Assembly (NCBI GenBank): GCA_041821185.1
Contig: JBGUBD010000001.1
Location: 496,001 to 560,000 of the forward strand
Direction of reading: 5' to 3'
Origin: Phycisphaerales bacterium AB-hyl4
Lineage (GTDB): Bacteria; Planctomycetota; Phycisphaerae; Phycisphaerales; Phycisphaeraceae
Length of the DNA: 64,000 nt
The position numbers were made by a program, and so were the translations under genes. Shown here piece by piece: positions 8,160 through 16,803 of the stretch; the first letter of the stretch is position 1; every line of letters begins with the position of its first letter. The notes below the pieces were generated by a model, which was given only the letters and a program-made list of their open reading frames with translations, did not search any database and was not told the DNA's origin.

Positions 8160-9257
8160 ATGGGTAACAGGCGAGAGGCGGGGAAATCCGGTGCCGGAGC
8201 ATGGGTGGGCTGGCCGGTGTGGGCGGTCGGCGGGCTGATGCTTGCGCTGCTGCTCGGCTGCGGCGAGCGGGACGAACCCATCGCGGACAACAGCGGCGAG
8301 CCTGCCGAGCAGACCTACATCATCGTCGCCAGCATTCACCCACTGGCGGACCTGGCCTCGCAGGTGACCGGGCCGGGGTTTGAGGTGCACACCCTGCTGC
8401 CCGCCGGCGCGACGCCGCACGGCTTCGAGCCGACGGCTGACAAGATCCGCCTGCTCGGCCGAGCCGACCTCATCCTCACCGTCGGCCTGACGCTCGACCC
8501 CTGGGCCGACCGCGCCGCCGCCACCGCCGGCCGCGACACTCCCCTGCTCTCCATGGCCGAGATGCTCGACCGCGAAGCCGTCGACGCCGTTGCGGGCGAG
8601 TTGCGCGAAGTCCAGATCAACGGCGAGTTCGGCTACGACGAACACGAACACCACGATCACGATCATGATCATGATCATGGCCACGACCACGATCACCACG
8701 ATCACTACCACGACCACGATGGCCCGGACAGCCACCTGTGGATCGACCCGGTGCTCGTCAAGCAGTGGGTTCGCCAACTGCGAAGCGAGCTCGTCACTCG
8801 ATTCCCCGCCCGCTCGGACGAGATCGAGCGAAACGCCGCGGCGGTGCTCGCCTCACTCGAACAGCTCGACGCGGAGTTCCGCGAGCAATTGGCAGCCGTG
8901 CCCAAGCGCGAGCTTGTCACGTTTCACAACGCTTTCGACCGCCTGGCCAACCGCTACGGCCTGGAGGTGGTGGCGCACCTGACCGACGCGGACCTCGAGC
9001 ACGGCGCGGAGATCCGCCCCGGCCGCTGGCGGCAGGCCGTCGCCGCCGTTCGGCAGTATGACTTGAAGGTGCTCTACAGCGAACCGCAGTTCCCTGTCCG
9101 CGAGCTTGCCTCTATTCGCCGGGAGACCGGTGTCGAAGTGCTCACGCTCGACCCGCTCGGCCACCCGCGCCGCGAGGGCTACCGCACATACCAGGAAACC
9201 ATGCGAACCAACCTCGAAACCCTCGTCGACGGCCAGAGCCGAACGCGATACTACTGA
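8160..9257 (+). CDS. znuA: zinc ABC transporter substrate-binding lipoprotein (ZnuA-type)
   Basis: 365 residues. The signal peptide has an RR-containing n-region, a hydrophobic core and the lipobox LLLGC (Cys34), so it is a membrane-anchored lipoprotein. The cluster A-I fold shows metal-ligand His positions in VASIHPLAD, GATPHGFEPT and DSHLWIDP, and a His-rich loop (roughly residues 160-190, about 14 His among Asp) typical of zinc-specific members. Start at ATG 8160 gives a normal signal peptide and has TGGAG 6 nt upstream. ATG 8130 (CGGAGG 8 nt upstream) is the alternative, and the frame is open back to 8007. First gene of a zinc uptake operon behind a Zur-like site. Confidence 0.9.
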   Translation: MGNRREAGKSGAGAWVGWPVWAVGGLMLALLLGCGERDEPIADNSGEPAEQTYIIVASIHPLADLASQVTGPGFEVHTLLPAGATPHGFEPTADKIRLLGRADLILTVGLTLDPWADRAAATAGRDTPLLSMAEMLDREAVDAVAGELREVQINGEFGYDEHEHHDHDHDHDHGHDHDHHDHYHDHDGPDSHLWIDPVLVKQWVRQLRSELVTRFPARSDEIERNAAAVLASLEQLDAEFREQLAAVPKRELVTFHNAFDRLANRYGLEVVAHLTDADLEHGAEIRPGRWRQAVAAVRQYDLKVLYSEPQFPVRELASIRRETGVEVLTLDPLGHPRREGYRTYQETMRTNLETLVDGQSRTRYY

Positions 9258-9356
9258 AAAGTCTCCAGGAGATTCGAGTGAGCCGGACTCACGAAATTCT
9301 GCCGGATCGCCCATCGGCTTGATGGCTGTCTGGTTCCGACGGCTGAATGATTTCAC

Positions 9357-9486
9357 CACGAAGAGCACGAAGGACACAAAGGACACGAAGGTCACGAAGA
9401 AAACCAGATTTTTTTCTTTTGCTCTTCCTGATCTCTTCGCTTTCTTTTCTTCTTCGTGTCCTTCGTGTCCTTTGTGCTCTTCGTGA
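9357..9486. repeat. large inverted repeat of CACGAAGGA-type units
   Basis: Units related to CACGAAGGA are repeated about five times at 9357-9400, and their complement (TCCTTCGTG type) at 9447-9486, around a pyrimidine-rich ~45 nt centre. The arms could form a ~40 bp imperfect hairpin in the transcript between znuA and the ATPase gene, where it may modulate operon expression or mRNA stability. Confidence 0.85.
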
Positions 9487-9511
9487 TCAAAATCGAATCA
9501 CCTCAGCGCCC

Positions 9512-10396
9512 ATGCACCAGCACGCCGACTGCCATCACGACGATTCGCTCGCCCGGCATGATCCGGCGCATGATGCGATCTGTCTCGACCATGTGAGCTA
9601 CCACTACCCGCCGCGCCTGTTCGACCGCGATCAGCAGGCCGCGCAGCTCGCGCTCGACGATGTCACGCTCCACATCGAGCGCGGCGTCAATCTCGGCATC
9701 ATCGGCCCCAACGGCGCGGGCAAGTCCACGCTCCTGCGCATCATGCTCGGCCTGCTCGAAGGCTACACCGGCAGCGTGCACATCGCAGGCCTCACCCCGC
9801 GCGATGCCTGTCGCCAGGGCAATATCGTCGGCTACGTGCCCCAACGCGCCGACGTCGAATGGCGCTTCCCGCTCACTGCCACGCAGGTCGTCCGCATGGG
9901 GCTCGTCGGGAAGACAGGCCTGTTCCGCTGGTACAGCAAGTCCGACAAGCAATACGTCGAGCACATCATGGAGCAAGTCGGCGTCACCGACCTGCGCAAC
10001 CGCACCATCGGCGCGCTCAGCGGCGGCCAGCAGCAACGCCTCTTCATCGCCCGCGCCCTCGTCGCCAAACCCAGCATCCTCATCCTTGACGAGCCGCTGG
10101 TCGGCATCGACGAAACCGGCCAACGCCAATTCGCCGAGTTGATCCATGCGCTGCACGAAAGCCTCGAGTTGACCATGGTCATCGTCAGCCATGACATTCA
10201 AGCCATCGCCGCGGGCTGCAATCGCGTCGCCTGCCTCAAACGACGGATTCACTATCATGACGCCCCCGAAGGCCTCACGCCCGAGGTGCTCGCGGAAGTG
10301 TTCGAGCACGAAATCGCGCCGGTGATCCGACGGACGGACCTTAACGCCAAGTCGCCAAGGCACCAAGACGCCAAGCAGAGAACTCCGGAGAACTGA
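9512..10396 (+). CDS. znuC: zinc ABC transporter ATP-binding protein (ZnuC-type)
   Basis: 294 residues. Complete ABC ATPase: Walker A GPNGAGKST (about residues 70-78), Q-loop in GYVPQRADVEWRFP, signature LSGGQQQR, Walker B ILILDEP and the H-loop in VIVSHD. It energises uptake of zinc (or manganese) delivered by the upstream lipoprotein. ATG 9512 was chosen: the frame is open upstream, but only through the repeat. The first 22 residues hold six His plus Cys and Asp (MHQHADCHHDD), a probable metal-binding extension not needed for ATPase activity. Confidence 0.9.
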   Translation: MHQHADCHHDDSLARHDPAHDAICLDHVSYHYPPRLFDRDQQAAQLALDDVTLHIERGVNLGIIGPNGAGKSTLLRIMLGLLEGYTGSVHIAGLTPRDACRQGNIVGYVPQRADVEWRFPLTATQVVRMGLVGKTGLFRWYSKSDKQYVEHIMEQVGVTDLRNRTIGALSGGQQQRLFIARALVAKPSILILDEPLVGIDETGQRQFAELIHALHESLELTMVIVSHDIQAIAAGCNRVACLKRRIHYHDAPEGLTPEVLAEVFEHEIAPVIRRTDLNAKSPRHQDAKQRTPEN

Positions 10397-10398
10397 GC

Positions 10399-10590
10399 AT
10401 GTCTGAGAGCGAGAATCAGCCGGTCACACGGCGGGAGTTCAATGAGTTGGCGATTGTTATGTTCGTCATGATTATTCTCGCCTTCATAGCGACGGGGGAA
10501 GTGCAATTGTGGCAGAGAGTGGTGCTGTTGTTGGTCGCCGTCGGACTCATGGCCCTTTGGCTTTTGCGCAGCAAAATGCGGCGGACCTAG
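10399..10590 (+). CDS. small membrane protein, paralogue 1
   Basis: 63 residues, two hydrophobic segments (about residues 17-33 and 40-56) and a basic C-terminus (RSKMRRT). It starts 2 nt after the ATPase stop, with a GGAG box before ATG 10399. The N-terminus PVTRREFNELA matches PVTRKEFYELG in the next gene, so the pair is a tandem duplication. Its place in the zinc operon suggests an accessory role, but none is known to me. The preceding ATPase 3' end carries CGCCAAG-type repeats (10345-10376). Confidence 0.7.
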   Translation: MSESENQPVTRREFNELAIVMFVMIILAFIATGEVQLWQRVVLLLVAVGLMALWLLRSKMRRT

Positions 10591-10628
10591 TGGCAAGGCT
10601 TTGTTTAACGCTAATGAAAGAGTGTGGC

Positions 10629-10829
10629 ATGAACGAAGACCGCCAACGGCCGGTGACGCGGAAGGAGTTTTATGAGCTCGGGTCCGCAACTTTCACCTTT
10701 ATGCTGCTTATGTTTGTGGCCATGAGCGTGGACACGGAATGGTTTAACGTGTTGCTGATCCTTTTGATTGCGGCCGTGGCGTCAATGTATGGGTGGCTGC
10801 TGATCAAGGAAATGAAGCGAAGCGCGTAA
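10629..10829 (+). CDS. small membrane protein, paralogue 2
   Basis: 66 residues, MNEDRQRPVTRKEFYELG followed by two hydrophobic segments and a basic end (KEMKRSA). Clearly paralogous to the preceding 63-residue protein. ATG 10629 was chosen because similarity begins there, although the frame is open to 10509. A stretch of CCCTGCC/CCCTGAC repeats (10838-10880) separates it from the permease gene. Confidence 0.7.
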   Translation: MNEDRQRPVTRKEFYELGSATFTFMLLMFVAMSVDTEWFNVLLILLIAAVASMYGWLLIKEMKRSA

Positions 10830-10884
10830 CGATTGCGTGCCCTGCCCCCTGCCCCCCGACTTTTGACCCCTGACCCCTGCCTTT

Positions 10885-11832
10885 ATGCAGTTCATCGACG
10901 ACCTGATCAACTTCGCCGTCTTTCGCCACGCCCTGCTCACCGGGCTGATGGTTGGCGTTGTGTGTTCCGTGCTGTCGGTCATCGTCGTGCTCAAACGGAT
11001 GGCGTTCATCGGACAGGGCATCAGCCATGCAGGGTTCGGCGGCGTGGGCACGGCCGTACTCATCGGACCCGCGGTTGGCAGCCTGTTTGCCCTGCCGATG
11101 CTCGACCGACTGCCATGGTGGCTGCGCGACGCTGTGCCGGCGTTTGACGACTTCGTCGTGCTCGCGTTCTGCATTGCCACTGCCGTGCTCATCGGCGTCA
11201 TGACCCGCCGACGCCAACTCGAAGCCGACAGCGCCATCGGCATCCTGCTCGCGGGCACGATGGCGTGGGGCGTACTGATGACCAACATCGCCACCACGCT
11301 GCACGACACCGACTGGTGGGTCACCCGCTTCGGCGTGCGGGGCGCAGTGCCAAGCTTCGAGCAACTGCTGTTCGGCTCGTTGATGAGCGTCAGCTTTGAA
11401 GACATGTGGACCGCGCTTGTGCTCGGGCTGCTCGTGCTCACGCTGTTGGCGGTGCTCGCGAAAGAGATGCTGTTCTTCGCCTTCGACGAAACCGCCGCCC
11501 GCGTGTTCGGCGTGCGGACCACTGTGATGTACTACCTGCTGCTCGTGCTGCTGAGCCTGACCATCGTGATGTCGATGCGACTGGTCGGGTTCGTGCTCGT
11601 GTCGGCGTTGCTGGTGATCCCCGGGGCGACGGCGGTGCTGGTCAGCCAACGGCTGGGGCGGGTGCTCGTGCTGGCTGTCGCGGTTGGCGTGCTGGGCGTC
11701 GCGGGCGGGCTGGTGCTGAGTCTGGAGTTGAACCTCTCCAGCGGGGCGACGATCGTCGGTGTGCTGTGCGCGATCTTCGGCGTGACGTATGTCGGTCGGG
11801 CCGGCTTGAATCGAAGGGTGGTTCGTGCGTAG
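10885..11832 (+). CDS. znuB: zinc/manganese ABC transporter permease (ZnuB-type)
   Basis: 315 residues with about eight hydrophobic helices. It matches the ABC-3 family in layout: an early VVLKRMAFIGQGISHAGFGG segment (the conserved region after the first helices) and late helices with SMRLVGFVLVSALLVIPG. It forms the membrane channel for the zinc importer encoded with the binding lipoprotein and ATPase upstream. A 6 bp perfect hairpin at 11856 probably ends the operon. Confidence 0.9.
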   Translation: MQFIDDLINFAVFRHALLTGLMVGVVCSVLSVIVVLKRMAFIGQGISHAGFGGVGTAVLIGPAVGSLFALPMLDRLPWWLRDAVPAFDDFVVLAFCIATAVLIGVMTRRRQLEADSAIGILLAGTMAWGVLMTNIATTLHDTDWWVTRFGVRGAVPSFEQLLFGSLMSVSFEDMWTALVLGLLVLTLLAVLAKEMLFFAFDETAARVFGVRTTVMYYLLLVLLSLTIVMSMRLVGFVLVSALLVIPGATAVLVSQRLGRVLVLAVAVGVLGVAGGLVLSLELNLSSGATIVGVLCAIFGVTYVGRAGLNRRVVRA

Positions 11833-11855
11833 AATAGTGGTGTCAGAAGGGAAAA

Positions 11856-11871
11856 AAGCGCTACGGCGCTT
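11856..11871 (+). terminator. short hairpin after zinc operon
   Basis: AAGCGC-TACG-GCGCTT, a perfect 6 bp stem with tetraloop, preceded by A5 and followed by a mixed AT run (GATCAATTT). A modest terminator for the zinc transporter operon. Confidence 0.5.
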
Positions 11872-12549
11872 GATCAATTTAGCCGAAGAGGTTAAATAAG
11901 GGGCATCCTCCCCTCTGCGGACGTTGGAAAACGACCGCTGTTTCGCTCTTGGTGGGATGGTCTGCCGCTGATCGATTCGGGTATCAGGCCAGGTTTTAGC
12001 CTATGCATCAGGCATAGCCGGGCTGTTTCGTTTCGCGGTGGGCACTGATTTCTGGAGAAGCTGGCATGCTTCGCGTGGGTCGCTCCGGCGGCCGACGCCT
12101 ACCCGGTGATCGGGACGCGTCTGCATGCATACCTCGGCCTCCGGGAAGCATCCGGTCAGAAAGCTGAGGGTGGAGAACGCCCCGCTCGGCCACAGGCGGA
12201 TCAGGTTCGCGTGAAGCGGCCTAGGTCGGTTCATACGCAGGCAAGGTGAGACAAGAGCTCAGGGGTGGTGTGGTCGGGGTGTAGCTGAGACAAGGTTCAA
12301 TTGGACGTCTTATCAGACGCCTCTTAAGCCCGGCCCAGGCCGGCATGGGAGACTTGGCAACAAGATTCTGTGATGACACCGACGTGACGGGACGCTCCCG
12401 ACGTCGGCTTTGATGCGGATGAACGGGCGACGCCCGTCACCACGCTTTTCTGTTGATGCTCAAGGACGAGCAAGGACCCATTCCTCCAACCCACGGCAAC
12501 CGCCACGCTCGGCGGGTGCCCACGGAACTTGCCTTTCGGCAGCGACGTC
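11872..12549. other. 680 bp region without a recognisable gene upstream of rho
   Basis: No reading frame here looks coding. Small stems occur, for example AGGGG/CCCCT at 11899-11914 and CGG(A)CGTT/AACGACCG near 11918-11939. I checked for RNase P RNA, tmRNA, 6S and SRP RNA landmarks and saw none. It may be a long rho leader (rho is autoregulated through its leader in other bacteria) or hold an unrecognised RNA. Confidence 0.4.
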
Positions 12550-13782
12550 ATGGAGACGACAACCGGTATCCTCGAACTGTCCGGCCGATCCGACGGCCGA
12601 ATCCGCACGCTCGACAGCACCTATGTCGCCAGCCCGCGCGACCCGGTCATGCCAGCCAAGCTGATCGACCGCTTCGACCTGCGGCCAGGCGTCATGGTCG
12701 AAGTCGAGCTCGGCAAGGCCATGGGCGGCGGACAGCAGAACAACGGCCACCAACAGGGCGGCCGGCGCGGTCGAAACCAGCGCGGCAACAAGAAAAAGCC
12801 GAAGCGCAACGCCATCGACCCCGCTGCCCAGCGCGTCGCCCGCGTTGTGTCCATCGAAGGTAAGGATCCGCACGAGTACGCCGACACGACGCGCTTTGAA
12901 GACCTCACCACCATCGACCCGCAGCCGCGCCTCACGCTCGAATACCCCGGCTGCCCGCCGACCTGCCGACTGATCGACCTGTTCTGCCCCATTGGATACG
13001 GGCAGCGCGGCATGATCGTCTCGCCCCCTAAGGCCGGCAAGACCACCATCCTGCAAAACCTCGCCGTCGCCATCAGCCGGAACCACCCGGACGCGAAGGT
13101 CTTCGCCCTGCTCGTTGACGAACGGCCGGAGGAAGTCACCGACTTCCGCCGCAACGTGCCCTGCACCGTCTGGGCGTCGAGCAACGACCACCCGCCGGAA
13201 CGTCACGTGGGCCTGTGCGTCCTCGCCATCGAGCGATGCAAGCGCCTCGCCGAGATGGGTCAGGACGTCGTCGTCATGCTCGACTCGCTCACCCGCGTCG
13301 GCCGAGCGTTCAACACCGCGCCGGGCATGCAGGGCACGGGCCGTACGCTCTCCGGCGGCCTCGACGCGGGCGCGCTGGCGATCCCCAAGCAGCTCTTCGG
13401 CGGCGCTCGCAAGTTCGAAGAAGGCGGCTCACTCACCATCATCGCCACCGCGCTGGTCGACACCGGCTCACGCGGCGATCAGGTCATCTTCGAAGAGTTC
13501 AAAGGCACTGGCAACATGGAGCTCATCCTCGATCGCAAGATCGCCGAGCAACGTGTCTTCCCCGCCATCGACCTCGCCGCCAGCGGCACGCGTAAAGAAC
13601 ATCTGCTGATGAGCGAAGGCGAATTGAACACCATGGCCGCCCTTCGACGTCGGTTGCTGAACATGCAGCCGGTGATGCAGGTCGAGCAGTTGCTCAAGGC
13701 CCTCGAACGCTTCAAGACCAACGAAGAGCTCGTCGGCTCACCCCAGAGCCCCGGCAGCCGACAGGCGACCGCGCGCGTGTAA
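12550..13782 (+). CDS. rho: transcription termination factor Rho
   Basis: 410 residues. The hexameric ATPase core is clear: Walker A SPPKAGKTT (about residue 158), LLVDERPEEVTDF, VVMLDSLTRVGRAFNT, and the R-loop region VDTGSRGDQVIFEEFKGTGN. Rho ends untranslated transcripts by ATP-driven translocation on RNA. The protein starts directly in the RNA-binding domain (GILELSGRSDGRIRTLDSTY): the usual N-terminal helical domain is missing, the GFGF RNA-binding motif is replaced by DGRIRT, and a Gln/Gly/Arg/Lys-rich insertion occupies about residues 58-85. ATG 12550 was chosen; the frame is open to 12529. Confidence 0.95.
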   Translation: METTTGILELSGRSDGRIRTLDSTYVASPRDPVMPAKLIDRFDLRPGVMVEVELGKAMGGGQQNNGHQQGGRRGRNQRGNKKKPKRNAIDPAAQRVARVVSIEGKDPHEYADTTRFEDLTTIDPQPRLTLEYPGCPPTCRLIDLFCPIGYGQRGMIVSPPKAGKTTILQNLAVAISRNHPDAKVFALLVDERPEEVTDFRRNVPCTVWASSNDHPPERHVGLCVLAIERCKRLAEMGQDVVVMLDSLTRVGRAFNTAPGMQGTGRTLSGGLDAGALAIPKQLFGGARKFEEGGSLTIIATALVDTGSRGDQVIFEEFKGTGNMELILDRKIAEQRVFPAIDLAASGTRKEHLLMSEGELNTMAALRRRLLNMQPVMQVEQLLKALERFKTNEELVGSPQSPGSRQATARV

Positions 13783-13812
13783 CAAGCACTGTCGTGTAAC
13801 AAGCACTGTTTA

Positions 13813-13834
13813 GCTCCGTCGCCCACGACGGAGC
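13813..13834 (+). terminator. hairpin after rho
   Basis: Perfect 9 bp stem GCTCCGTCG / CGACGGAGC with a CCCA loop, 30 bp after the rho stop. The following GCGTTTCG is only a weak U-tract. Confidence 0.55.
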
Positions 13835-13917
13835 GCGTTTCGAAGCGTCTGCGTCCCCGCGTGAGCGCCGGGGCTAAACGTTGCGATGGATGTGTTGATA
13901 TTTCGTCATTGGTGTGT

Positions 13918-14472
13918 CTACGCGGCCGGCATCAACACTCTTTCATACGCGATCAACCGCACGCCGTACACGTTCACCACGCCGCAGCGCGCGTAGCCGC
14001 CACGATCGTAAAACGCCCATGCGCCTGCCGGGTGGTCGTATGCGTCAAAGCGCAATGATCGACAGCCCCACGATCGCGCGAGCGCCTCGGCCTGGCTCAT
14101 GCACCACCGGCCCGCGCCGTGGTGCTGCTGCCTCGGCCGTACCGCCAACGCCGTGAGGTACGCCGCCCGCGCAGTCGGCTCGTCGAAAAGATCCGGCGTC
14201 AGGTAATACGGCCCCACCTGCGACAGCGAGAACGTCGCCACCGTCTCACCACCCCACCGCACCGCATAAACATGCTTCTCCCGCACCACCCGCCGCAGCG
14301 GCGCCAACGGCGACACCTTCGCCCAATGCCCGTCGCCGAAGCGGTGATGCAGGTCGTGAGCGCACGCAGTACGAATCTGCCAGACCTCGTGCAGCAGGCG
14401 GTCGTCACCGCGCGACAGCTTAATCAACGTCAACGGTTCAATGGTTATGGTCATGGCGTTGAAGCCCTGCAT
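13918..14472 (-). CDS. GNAT-family N-acetyltransferase
   Basis: About 184 residues. The acetyl-CoA binding motif A appears as VRPRQQHHGAGRWCM, followed by a helix and the C-terminal FYDRGGYARCGVV typical of GNAT enzymes (the 'fYek.GF' region). The family transfers an acetyl group from acetyl-CoA to an amine; the substrate cannot be told. ATG 14472 is used; ATG 14454 (MTITIEPLT) is equally possible, as neither has a clear ribosome site. It stands convergent to rho. Confidence 0.8.
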   Translation of the reverse strand: MQGFNAMTITIEPLTLIKLSRGDDRLLHEVWQIRTACAHDLHHRFGDGHWAKVSPLAPLRRVVREKHVYAVRWGGETVATFSLSQVGPYYLTPDLFDEPTARAAYLTALAVRPRQQHHGAGRWCMSQAEALARSWGCRSLRFDAYDHPAGAWAFYDRGGYARCGVVNVYGVRLIAYERVLMPAA

Positions 14473-14712
14473 TTGTCGTGCTCAACCGCGCAGCCAAGCA
14501 GCCTCCAAAACCTCCGCGCTCATCCAACGCCCACGCTCACCCCACGGCCAACTCTAGGCGCGAGCAAGCGATGTCGTCCGCGACATCGGCGGCATGACAC
14601 ATATTTTCAACCTCATTGTCAGCCAAGCTGCTTCAGTGGATCAGTCACAACCGCAACACCCGATGCAAAGACATGAACAACGCCGCTTCGCCGGCTTTTC
14701 ACCACGATAACT

Positions 14713-15774
14713 TCAGGACGACACCGAAGCGTCCGCCAGCTTCGAAAGCAACCGCTCGCAAACCGCCCGAGGTGACGCATCCCCGCAAACACACGAACTC
14801 ACCGCCACGCCTTCAACCCCCGCCGCAACCAACGCCGCCACATTGCTCGGCGAAACCCCGCCAATCGCCAGGTGCGGCAACCGCCCCCACCCCACATACT
14901 GCTTCAAATACCCCGGCCCGACAATGTGCTTTTTCAACTTCGTTGTTGTTTCAAACATCGGCCCCACGCCGCAGTAGTCCGCACCGTCTGCCAGTGCCTG
15001 CTCCGCCTGCGCCAGCTTCGACGTGCTCACCCCTACCAGCAATTGCCGACCCACCAGTTGACGCACGCCACGCACCGACAAATCCCCCTGCCCCACGTGT
15101 ACGCCATCCGCCCCGGCCAGCAACGCAACGTCCGGCCGATCGTTCACCACCACCGACACACCACTCGGCCGAGCCAACTCCACCAACCGCGACGCCCGCT
15201 CCAGCAACGCCCCCGCCTCCAGCGATTTCTCACGCAACTGCAGACAGTCCGCCCCGCCTTCAATGCACGCCTCCGCCACCGTCAGCCAGTCGCGATCCGG
15301 GCATAGTGACTCGCTGATCAGCACGCACAGCCGCCACTGCTGCCGTCGCCCCGTGCCCATTGCTGCGGTCAGCCGCTGCTCGATGTCATACCCGCGATAG
15401 CGCAGCGATTCGACGCGCGACGCAAACGCAGGCGAGCCCACATCGTCGCCCCTCGGCAACGTCTTGCCATACTCCTCCATCGCCCGCAGCGCCTCGCTCA
15501 ACCGTTTGCCCGCGGCGATCGCCACCTCCGCCACGCCAGCTCGCGACTGTTCCGCCTCGGTCGTGATCCGCGTCCCCACATCGCCCGGCGTGTCGCGCGA
15601 CGCCTCCAGCCCCGCCACGCCCGACACCGCTGCCGCCAGGTCATGCCGCAGTTGCTTGATCGCCTCCGTCATCGCCGCATCATCCAGCACGAACCGCGCC
15701 GCCTCCTCCATCACCCGCAACGCTTCGCGGGCGCGGTTCGCGTTCGCATCCAGTATTCGTCCTACATCAGTCAT
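14713..15774 (-). CDS. thiE: thiamine-phosphate synthase with ThiD2-like N-terminal domain
   Basis: 353 residues. The C-terminal half is a ThiE TIM barrel: LQLREKSLEAG, VVVNDRPDVALLAGADGVHVGQGDL, GVSTSKLAQAEQA, YCGVGPMFETTTK and LAIGGVSPSNV. It couples HMP-pyrophosphate to the thiazole phosphate to make thiamine phosphate. The N-terminal ~150 residues (ILDANANRAREALRVMEEAARF) match the helical domain found at the front of ThiE in cyanobacteria and planctomycetes (ThiD2-like, from memory). ATG 15774 is preceded by a run of G that can serve as ribosome site; the frame is open to 15816. Confidence 0.9.
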   Translation of the reverse strand: MTDVGRILDANANRAREALRVMEEAARFVLDDAAMTEAIKQLRHDLAAAVSGVAGLEASRDTPGDVGTRITTEAEQSRAGVAEVAIAAGKRLSEALRAMEEYGKTLPRGDDVGSPAFASRVESLRYRGYDIEQRLTAAMGTGRRQQWRLCVLISESLCPDRDWLTVAEACIEGGADCLQLREKSLEAGALLERASRLVELARPSGVSVVVNDRPDVALLAGADGVHVGQGDLSVRGVRQLVGRQLLVGVSTSKLAQAEQALADGADYCGVGPMFETTTKLKKHIVGPGYLKQYVGWGRLPHLAIGGVSPSNVAALVAAGVEGVAVSSCVCGDASPRAVCERLLSKLADASVSS

Positions 15775-15854
15775 AGCCCCCCAGTTTACCGCCCGCACCG
15801 ACCATGCGTCACACACACCCCGAACCTGGCAATGATCAAGCGAGGTCGCAATAT

Positions 15855-16625
15855 CTACCGCCTCCGTTCGTGAAAGAACGCGACCCCCGCCGCCAGCATG
15901 AACGCCGCGCCAATCAGCTCAAGCGTCTCCTCCACCAGCCAGTCCATCAGCCAGAACTCCAACGGCTGATGGTGGTCGTAACGAACGAGGTCGCCGCCGA
16001 CCATTGCATGGATCCACGTTCCCGCTGCGATGTACCACTCGCCCACGTGACGCGAGGCTGAAAACGTAGACACCGTCGCATACGTCGCGAAGCCGATCAG
16101 CAGATACCAGCGCGTGTTTCGATAACCCCACATCGTCCGCCCGTATCGCAGCACTGCGTACACCGGCACGGCCGCGATCAAGAGAAAACAAACCCCTTCC
16201 GCCAACATGCTCACGAAGAATGAACCGCTGGCCGTGTGCGCCCACTGGCGAACCTGGTGACGTGGGTTGCCCGCGTCTTCAATGAGCATCACCGTCAGCG
16301 CGACGCTCATGATCAGCCAGAACCGCGCCGCCGCCCGCTCACTCGGGTCCGCTGCATGCCAGCACCGCCCCGCCAGCATCGCTGCCAGCACGCCAGCGAT
16401 GCCCAGCGTCATCCACTGCAGCATCTCCGTCACGCCGCCTTCCATGAACAGGCGATGCCAGATCGTCGGGTCCTGCAACCCTGTCGCGATCAGTCGATCG
16501 CGCAACCCCGCGACGTTGCCCACATCCACCACGAAAAAAACGCCCCACGCCGCAGCGAGATACCCGCCCGCGAACAACAGCACATGCCAAGGCGACAGCC
16601 CCCGTTGTTCAACCTCAACGCTCAT
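15855..16625 (-). CDS. integral membrane protein of unknown function
   Basis: About 256 residues with six or seven hydrophobic helices (for example VLLFAGGYLAAAWGVFFVV and FWLIMSVALTVMLIEDAG). Family not recognised. Acidic and aromatic residues are spaced through the loops (HRLFMEGG, RYDHHQPLEFWLMDWLVEET). Start placed at 16625 (MSVEVEQ) because GAGG lies 6-7 nt upstream; ATG 16628 is adjacent and the frame continues to 16751. Same strand as thiE, 80 bp upstream of it. Confidence 0.7.
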   Translation of the reverse strand: MSVEVEQRGLSPWHVLLFAGGYLAAAWGVFFVVDVGNVAGLRDRLIATGLQDPTIWHRLFMEGGVTEMLQWMTLGIAGVLAAMLAGRCWHAADPSERAAARFWLIMSVALTVMLIEDAGNPRHQVRQWAHTASGSFFVSMLAEGVCFLLIAAVPVYAVLRYGRTMWGYRNTRWYLLIGFATYATVSTFSASRHVGEWYIAAGTWIHAMVGGDLVRYDHHQPLEFWLMDWLVEETLELIGAAFMLAAGVAFFHERRR

Positions 16626-16803
16626 CATGCCACCTCGCCCAGAAACCCACGCTCGCCGCGACCCCGATTGTTGCCAATCGATCGTATCCGACGTGATAAA
16701 CAAGTCGAGCCGGAGAAGAATGATCGCCCGGCCGAAAAATTGTTGTGGCAAAACCGCGCCGGATCGGATTCAATAAACTGGGCACATCGTGGGGAGGCAA
16801 GTC

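Noticed and set aside
12001..12234. 77-codon minus-strand frame upstream of rho
   Set aside because: Composition is not coding-like, no ribosome site, and no family resemblance.
11872..12549. RNase P RNA, tmRNA, SRP RNA or 6S RNA
   Set aside because: None of their conserved blocks (for example GAGGAAAGTCC, the tmRNA T-arm end, or the SRP tetraloop region) could be found on either strand.
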